9,648 nt of DNA. Origin: an uncultured Hyphomonadaceae bacterium (lineage in GTDB: Bacteria; Pseudomonadota; Alphaproteobacteria; Caulobacterales; Hyphomonadaceae). Below, in pieces: positions 5,975 to 9,648 of the stretch. The stretch lies in NCBI GenBank assembly GCA_938049795.1, contig CALLCD010000112.1, positions 1-9,648 of the forward strand, given 5' to 3'. Under the pieces are notes generated by a model. It saw only the letters and a program-made list of their open reading frames with translations. It was not told the origin of the DNA and ran no database searches. Each line of letters begins with the position of its first letter. Position 1 is the stretch's first letter. The position numbers and the translations under genes are program-made.

Positions 5975-6397
5975 TCAGTTATCCGTATGCGCCCCAATCA
6001 GCGTAAATCGTGCCGCCGGTTGCATCGGCTCGGCGACAAGCGAAAGCTCGACCAGTTCAATATCGGTCAGCTCCCGTCCGCCCGCCGCCCCCCGTGTCCA
6101 CATCAATGGCCGGAACCCGATCGACAGCCCATCCAGCCCTTCTCGCGCCAGCGTCCGGGCACTGTCCGCCTCGATTAGACCGCGCGCAAACAGCCCGCGT
6201 CCATCTTCGCGCAATTTCAGCCATCGCCCGACCAGCGCGCCGGTCCGGTGTTGCAGCAGCATAGGCGCCGTCTGCCCGCTTGCCAGCCAGCGCGAAAACG
6301 CCCCCCCGCGCACCACATCGCCGGCCAGATCTGCCACTCCGAAAATCGCCGCATATCCCTCAATCAAGATTGGGCGCACACTCTGTTCGATCAGCAT
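5975..6397 (-). CDS. g4: HK97 family prohead protease (RcGTA gp4)
   Basis: A 140-residue prohead protease (peptidase U35 / S78-like) that cleaves the capsid N-terminal domain during head maturation. It shows ILIEGYAAIFGVAD (residues 10-23), GDVVRGGAF (26-34), the catalytic His50 in MLLQHR, the catalytic Ser92 in GLSIGFRPL (90-98) and ELTDIELVELSLVAEPM (109-125), which supplies the acidic residues. It is rather short for the family but the core is intact. The open frame extends to 6583, overlapping g3.5. The start at 6397 is chosen for its GAGG at 6406-6403, 5 nt upstream, and because similarity starts here. An ATG at 6415 is a weaker alternative. It lies directly upstream of the capsid gene, as in HK97. 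Confidence 0.92.
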   Translation of the reverse strand: MLIEQSVRPILIEGYAAIFGVADLAGDVVRGGAFSRWLASGQTAPMLLQHRTGALVGRWLKLREDGRGLFARGLIEADSARTLAREGLDGLSIGFRPLMWTRGAAGGRELTDIELVELSLVAEPMQPAARFTLIGAHTDN

Positions 6398-6404
6398 ACT
6401 TGCC

Positions 6405-6629
6405 TCACCTCGCATCAATTTTCCGTTCAATCCGGTCAAGCTGCATACGGACGGAATCAAGCTCCGCCTCGAGCCGCGCCAGACGCTCGGCCACATCCCG
6501 CCGCTCATCCACCTCATGCTCGACCATCGCCAATCGCTCTCCGGCAGCCCCCGCCCAGACCAGCGCGCCAGCGGTCTGCACAAACACCGTAAAGACCAGC
6601 GCCAGCGTCACCCGCCTGTCGAGCTTCAT
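6405..6629 (-). CDS. g3.5: Small membrane-anchored coiled-coil protein (RcGTA gp3.5-like)
   Basis: A 74-residue protein between portal and protease, the slot of RcGTA orf3.5. Residues 7-29 (VTLALVFTVFVQTAGALVWAG within them) form one predicted membrane segment, preceded by basic residues (KLDRR). Residues 31-74 are strongly charged with heptad-like spacing (RLARLEAELDSVRMQLDRIE), a likely coiled coil on the periplasmic or cytoplasmic side. Its function in GTAs is not established and I do not assign one. The ATG at 6629 overlaps the portal stop as ATGA, which implies coupled translation. The g4 ribosome site overlaps its stop codon. Confidence 0.85.
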   Translation of the reverse strand: MKLDRRVTLALVFTVFVQTAGALVWAGAAGERLAMVEHEVDERRDVAERLARLEAELDSVRMQLDRIERKIDAR

Positions 6630-7777
6630 GACGCATCTTCCGTCAGCGGACCGTCCACCGCTGGCAACCCAGCCATCTCGCGTTTCTCCGCCACCGTCAT
6701 AAAGCTCGCCGCCTCAATCCGCTTCCACAGCGCCTCACGCTCAACCGACAGAGCCGGCACCGCATCAAGATTGGGCGTCACCGCAATCTCGTCCTCGAAA
6801 CACCCGCTCAGCCACAGCCCGATGCCCGCCGCCGTCTTGTTGACCAGTGGCAAGACCGTCATCCGCCAGAACGCCAGATTGGCCTCCTTATAATTCGCAT
6901 ACGTATTGTCTCCCGGTATCCCGAGCAGTTGCGGCGGCACACCGAGCGCCAGCGCAATCTCGCGCGCGGCCCCATTGCGCGCCTCGCGGAAATCCATCTC
7001 GGCAGGCGACAGGCTCATCGGCTTCCAGTCGAGCCCGCCTTCAAGCAAGAGCGGACGCCCCGCATTCTCTGCGCCCGCATGCGCCGTTTCAAGCTCGCGT
7101 TTCAAGCGGTCAAACTGTTCATCAGTCAGCCGCGCGCCATCCCGCCCATACACAAGCGCGCCGGAAGGTTTGGCCGAATTGTCAATCAGCGCTTTCGCCC
7201 AATCCGCCCCCGCATTGTGCAAGTCGAGCGCCTGACGCGCCGCAGCCAGGGGCGGCAGACCCGACACATCGCTTGCCGGATGGAAGCATTTGAGATGCAA
7301 GACCGGCGACCAGCCCGCCTCATCGCGCACAATCCGCCGCTCGCGACGCTCGACCGTATAGATCCAGCCCATCACCCAGCCACGTCCATCAACCAGCGGC
7401 TTCATCCGCTCCGGCCTAAGCACTTGCAGCCCCTTCGGCGCTTCGCCTTCGCCGAGCCGGATCGCCTCGACATAGCCATTGCCCGAGATTTGCAAATGCG
7501 AATAAAGCGCCTCAAGCAGCCCCGGCCCCGCTTCATCGGGCATAGGCCGCGCCAACAAATTCGCCGTCTCCTCATGCGCCGACACAAGCGGCACGGACGC
7601 GGCCGCCTCGGTCACCATCCGTACACAGCGATAGACCACCGCATTGCGCAAATACCCGTCCCGCGTCAAAGCCTCGCTTGAGCGCGAGCCCCAGCGCGCT
7701 GAGCCCAATTGCGATAGCGCCACCATCATCGGGGACACGGATTTCTCCTCCGCCCCTTTTGTCCAAGGCAGTTTCAT
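6626..7777 (-). CDS. g3: Phage portal protein, HK97 family (RcGTA gp3)
   Basis: A 383-residue portal protein, which forms the dodecameric ring at one head vertex through which DNA is packaged and released. Family motifs are GYLRNAVVYRCVRMVTEAAA (residues 41-60), LQISGNGYVEAI (94-105), the wing/stem region with LDLHNAGADWAKALIDNSAK, and LGVPPQLLGIPGDNTYANYK followed by EANLAFWR, the most conserved stretch of HK97-type portals. The C-terminal VAEKREMAGLPAVDG is also typical. The frame stays open to 7918 inside the terminase gene, but the start at 7777 has GGAG at 7788-7785, 7 nt upstream, and lies 23 nt after the terminase stop. Confidence 0.96.
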   Translation of the reverse strand: MKLPWTKGAEEKSVSPMMVALSQLGSARWGSRSSEALTRDGYLRNAVVYRCVRMVTEAAASVPLVSAHEETANLLARPMPDEAGPGLLEALYSHLQISGNGYVEAIRLGEGEAPKGLQVLRPERMKPLVDGRGWVMGWIYTVERRERRIVRDEAGWSPVLHLKCFHPASDVSGLPPLAAARQALDLHNAGADWAKALIDNSAKPSGALVYGRDGARLTDEQFDRLKRELETAHAGAENAGRPLLLEGGLDWKPMSLSPAEMDFREARNGAAREIALALGVPPQLLGIPGDNTYANYKEANLAFWRMTVLPLVNKTAAGIGLWLSGCFEDEIAVTPNLDAVPALSVEREALWKRIEAASFMTVAEKREMAGLPAVDGPLTEDAS

Positions 7778-7800
7778 CTCGTCACTCCATTTTGTCTCGG

Positions 7801-9114
7801 TTAAACTCCGCGCACCCTCGGCGCGTCCTTGCGGTCCAGCAGCAAGGCCCACACGCCCCAAACCAGAGCGTCCACACGATCCGGTGACCCGGAAAACCCG
7901 TCCGCTCCAAAACTGCACATCTCGTCCTCAAGCGCTTTCATCACGCCAATATGTTGCACCCGTCCGGCCTCATAGAGCGCTGCGACAGGGCTCGCCCGCG
8001 CCCGCTTACCCGCCCGCGCCGTCACCAGCCGCACCGGCACCAGACATCCGGCCGTCTCCAACGCATGCCGCACCATCTCGCCGCCCTGATTGCCCTCAGC
8101 CACAATGGACCCGGCCCCCAATCGCGCCGCCAGAGCGCTCGCGCGGCTCGCCCAGTCCAGCGGCGACAGCCCCTGCTCGGACCCGTCCGCCAGCACCACC
8201 GCCCGCCGCCGGTCCTCGCCCCCTGCGACGAGCCCAACAGCCACAATCCCGCACGCATCCGCCTTTGGCCCGCTCGTTGCCGGTGGATCAACCGCCACAA
8301 TCACATCATCCAGCTCAGGCGCCTTAGCCAGTCGCGCCGTCTCCAGCACGCTCCGCGTCCACAGCGCGCCCTCCATATCCTCAATCAGTTCGCCCTCAAG
8401 CTCTTGTCGCCCGAGCCGCGTGCCGCCATAGGCCCGCTCGATCCCGCTCAAAAACCCCGGCGCAAGATTGGCCGCGTTCACCGCCGTCCCCGCCCGCGTC
8501 AACACGCTGTCCGCATCCGCCACCAAACGCTTGACCAGCGGCACCGGACGCGGCGTCGTCGTCACCATCGCACGCGGGTCATCGCCGAGCCGCAGCGCCA
8601 TTTGCAACATGTCCCAGACCATTTGCGCGCTCGGCCATGCGGCCACTTCATCACACCACGCCACATCAAATTGCGGCCCGCGCAAACTGTCCGCGTCTTC
8701 CGCCGAAAACACATGTCCTTCCGCCCCGTTCGGCCAAACGAGCCGCCGCCGCGACACTTCGTAAACAGGTCGCTCCTCGGAGTCCGGCGTAATCGCCCGC
8801 AAGCCAGACGGCCCTTCAATCATCACCTCACGCACATCGAGCAATGTCGGCCCCACCAGAGCCGCCCGCCGGCATCCGCCCCACAGCATCGCATAGCGCA
8901 ACCATTCAGCCCCCGCCCGTGTCTTCCCTGCGCCGCGTCCGCCCATGAACAGCCATGTCCGCCAGTCCCTCTCCAGCGGCGGCCTCTGCGCCTCGTGCGC
9001 TGTCATCAGAAACGGGTTCTGCGCCAGATGCTCCATCTCCTCGCGGCTCAGGGAGTGGTCCAGTACACGCTGCCAGATCTTTGGTTTCCAGGCCTGCCAG
9101 ACGTTTGATTTCAT
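7801..9114 (-). CDS. g2: Large terminase subunit / packaging ATPase-nuclease (RcGTA gp2)
   Basis: A 437-residue DNA-packaging motor (TerL). The N-terminal ATPase has Walker A GGRGAGKT (residues 58-65), Walker B FDVAWCDE (149-156, with Asp155 and catalytic Glu156) and the coupling motif VTTTPRP (184-190). The C-terminal RNase H-fold nuclease shows VIVAVDPPATSG (Asp276), IVAEGNQGGEMV (Glu340) and RVDALVWG (Asp415) as the metal-binding acids. In GTAs this enzyme packages host DNA with little sequence preference. The frame opens at a GTG at 9132, but the ATG at 9114 has GAGGAG 7 nt upstream and is preferred. It overlaps the 3' part of the upstream small ORF. The TAA stop is at 7803-7801. Confidence 0.97.
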   Translation of the reverse strand: MKSNVWQAWKPKIWQRVLDHSLSREEMEHLAQNPFLMTAHEAQRPPLERDWRTWLFMGGRGAGKTRAGAEWLRYAMLWGGCRRAALVGPTLLDVREVMIEGPSGLRAITPDSEERPVYEVSRRRLVWPNGAEGHVFSAEDADSLRGPQFDVAWCDEVAAWPSAQMVWDMLQMALRLGDDPRAMVTTTPRPVPLVKRLVADADSVLTRAGTAVNAANLAPGFLSGIERAYGGTRLGRQELEGELIEDMEGALWTRSVLETARLAKAPELDDVIVAVDPPATSGPKADACGIVAVGLVAGGEDRRRAVVLADGSEQGLSPLDWASRASALAARLGAGSIVAEGNQGGEMVRHALETAGCLVPVRLVTARAGKRARASPVAALYEAGRVQHIGVMKALEDEMCSFGADGFSGSPDRVDALVWGVWALLLDRKDAPRVRGV

Positions 9115-9178
9115 TGCGCAGCTCCTCATCACTCATCGACGCGATACGCTGGCGTGCCAATTCACTCTTACGTTTCAT
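8906..9178 (-). CDS. Small ORF in the g1 (small terminase) position, doubtful 3' part
   Basis: A 90-residue frame that opens the cluster. AAGGAG at 9193-9188, 9 nt before the ATG, is a strong ribosome site, so translation very probably starts here. Residues 1-36 are charged and helical (ELARQRIASMSDEELRNEIK) with codon use like the neighbouring genes. From about residue 38 the codons turn to A/T third positions and rare choices, and the peptide becomes a low-complexity Gly/Ala/Glu stretch, as expected of a shadow of the terminase gene, which it overlaps by 209 nt. RcGTA g1 encodes the small terminase in this position, but I cannot recognise that family here. It may be a shortened g1, a leader ORF that couples translation to g2 through the GAGGAG it contains, or a broken gene. 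Confidence 0.5.
   Translation of the reverse strand: MKRKSELARQRIASMSDEELRNEIKRLAGLETKDLAACTGPLPEPRGDGASGAEPVSDDSARGAEAAAGEGLADMAVHGRTRRREDTGGG
9122..9127 (-). promoter_or_regulatory. Ribosome binding site that fixes the g2 start
   Basis: GAGGAG (9127-9122) lies inside the upstream small ORF, 7 nt before the ATG at 9114. The frame-opening GTG at 9132 and ATG at 9129 have nothing comparable. This decides the terminase start and implies that ribosomes translating the upstream ORF pass over or reopen this site. Confidence 0.7.
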
Positions 9179-9427
9179 AACCCGTGGCTCCTTGATCCGC
9201 CTTTTCCAACCATGCCCTGTTTTAGCCCCGCCTGATGCCCGGTCGGATTGTTCACAGCTCGCCGTCTGAAAATGCGGAATATATTCCTATTTGCTGTGCA
9301 GTCTGCGTCCACCAATCCCTGTATTGGAGTGCAGCCCAAACCCGAATTGCCTTCACCTCGCCATGATTATCGCACTATTAAGACCCGTGTGCGCAGATGC
9401 GCGAACAGATTCGGGGAACACGACACT
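9179..9427. promoter_or_regulatory. Divergent intergenic region with promoters for the GTA cluster and the pbp gene
   Basis: Both flanking genes read outward from this 249-nt region, so it should hold the GTA cluster promoter and the penicillin-binding protein promoter. It has a local A/T-rich patch with a perfect palindrome GGAATATATTCC (9276-9287) and a second inverted repeat CCAAT-N6-ATTGG (9312-9327). A weak plus-strand promoter-like pair is TTCACC (about 9352-9357) with TATTAA (9376-9381). I could not pick a convincing sigma-70 promoter for the minus strand or a full CtrA site (TTAA-N7-TTAA). Known RcGTA-type clusters depend on an activator such as GafA, so a weak core promoter would be expected. 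Confidence 0.55.
9276..9287. promoter_or_regulatory. 12-bp perfect palindrome, possible operator
   Basis: GGAATATATTCC is a perfect inverted repeat lying 98 nt upstream of the first cluster ORF and 140 nt upstream of the pbp start, in the most A/T-rich part of the divergent region. A dimeric regulator could bind it, or its core could act as a -10 element. No regulator family can be named from the site alone. Confidence 0.3.
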
Positions 9428-9648
9428 ATGGCCAAACCCGCCGCCCCACCTCCGCGCCGCAAATGGCTGCGCTATGGCTTGATCAGCATGGCTGCGCTGT
9501 GCGTGGTCGGTCTTCTTGTGGGCTTTATCGGCTGGCGGAGCCTCTATACGGATATGCCCGCTCTGCCCGAGACCGAAACCCTCTGGGCCAAGGGCCGCGA
9601 GCAGGCCTATGAGTTCCGCGCGGCCAATGGAGACCTCATCGCCATTCG
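9428..9648 (+). CDS. Class A penicillin-binding protein (PBP1A-type), N-terminal fragment
   Basis: The first 73 residues of a gene running off the right edge. It begins with a Pro-rich basic cytoplasmic tail (MAKPAAPPPRRKW), then one membrane segment (about residues 15-37), then ALPETETLWAKGREQAYEFR (45-64) and AANGDLIAI. This layout, with a signal anchor followed by a 'LP.t..LW' stretch and an 'R..NG.lIA.R' strand, is that of alphaproteobacterial bifunctional transglycosylase/transpeptidases just before the transglycosylase domain. Such enzymes polymerise and cross-link peptidoglycan in the periplasm. The start at 9428 has GGGGA 10 nt upstream. The catalytic domains are outside the window, so the call rests on the N-terminus only. 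It is a chromosomal gene, probably not part of the GTA. Confidence 0.75.
   Translation, partial: MAKPAAPPPRRKWLRYGLISMAALCVVGLLVGFIGWRSLYTDMPALPETETLWAKGREQAYEFRAANGDLIAI

Noticed and set aside
7778..7918. N-terminal extension of the portal frame to 7918
   Set aside because: The extension lies in the terminase gene and has no family resemblance; the ATG at 7777 has a good ribosome site and is followed by portal sequence.
7951..9108. Long plus-strand open frame (385 codons) opposite the terminase gene, and similar ones at 4948-5889, 1943-2764 and 1089-1898
   Set aside because: Their products are rich in Arg, Pro, His and Ser with no recognisable family, as expected of antisense frames in GC-rich coding DNA, while the minus strand carries clear phage families.
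1..9178. Intact or degraded prophage
   Set aside because: No integrase, repressor, replication, holin or endolysin gene is seen, and the gene set and order are those of an RcGTA-type cluster. The left flank is outside the window, so this is strong but not final.
9291..9482. Small plus-strand frame upstream of and overlapping the penicillin-binding protein gene
   Set aside because: It overlaps the pbp start in another frame, lacks a convincing ribosome site and has a Pro/Arg/Cys-rich product with no family resemblance.

Overview
The window carries most of a gene transfer agent (GTA) structural cluster of the Rhodobacter capsulatus RcGTA type. It lies entirely on the minus strand and is read from about 9178 down to the left edge. 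The host is almost certainly an alphaproteobacterium: RcGTA-type clusters are an alphaproteobacterial trait, the DNA is GC-rich, and the protein families match in order. A Hyphomonadaceae/Maricaulales-like host is a guess. There is no integrase, repressor, replication or lysis gene, and the cluster sits beside a chromosomal cell-wall gene. This fits a domesticated GTA better than a prophage.

Layout in transcription order (minus strand): a short upstream ORF in the g1/small-terminase slot (9178-8906, doubtful 3' part); large terminase g2 (9114-7801); portal g3 (7777-6626); small membrane coiled-coil protein g3.5 (6629-6405); prohead protease g4 (6397-5975); major capsid g5 (5871-4693); a 364-nt repeat-rich non-coding gap; head-tail connector g6 (4328-3774); tail terminator g8 (3774-3340); major tail protein g9 (3340-2927); tail assembly proteins g10 (2930-2631) and g10.1 (2634-2461); a short tape measure g11 (2461-2078); distal tail protein g12 (2081-1458); hub protein g13 (1457-804); NlpC/P60 peptidase g14 (807-376); and the first 123 residues of the large baseplate/host-recognition protein g15 (371 to beyond the left edge). 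A recognisable g7 (head-tail adaptor) is missing between g6 and g8.

The gene products cover DNA packaging (g2), head assembly and maturation (g3-g5), neck (g6, g8), tail tube and its assembly (g9-g11) and tail tip (g12-g15). From g6 to g14 every junction is a 1-4 nt overlap or a direct abutment, which implies translational coupling. The only two sizeable gaps in the cluster flank the capsid gene, and both contain hairpins.

On the right, a divergent plus-strand gene starts at 9428 and runs off the window. It is the N-terminus of a class A penicillin-binding protein. The 249-nt divergent region (9179-9427) must hold promoters for both directions and contains a perfect 12-bp palindrome. The least expected signal is the g5-g6 gap: a tandem pair of 54-nt-spaced hairpin elements whose sequence differences preserve base pairing specifically on the transcribed strand, next to an inverted pair of REP-like palindromes.
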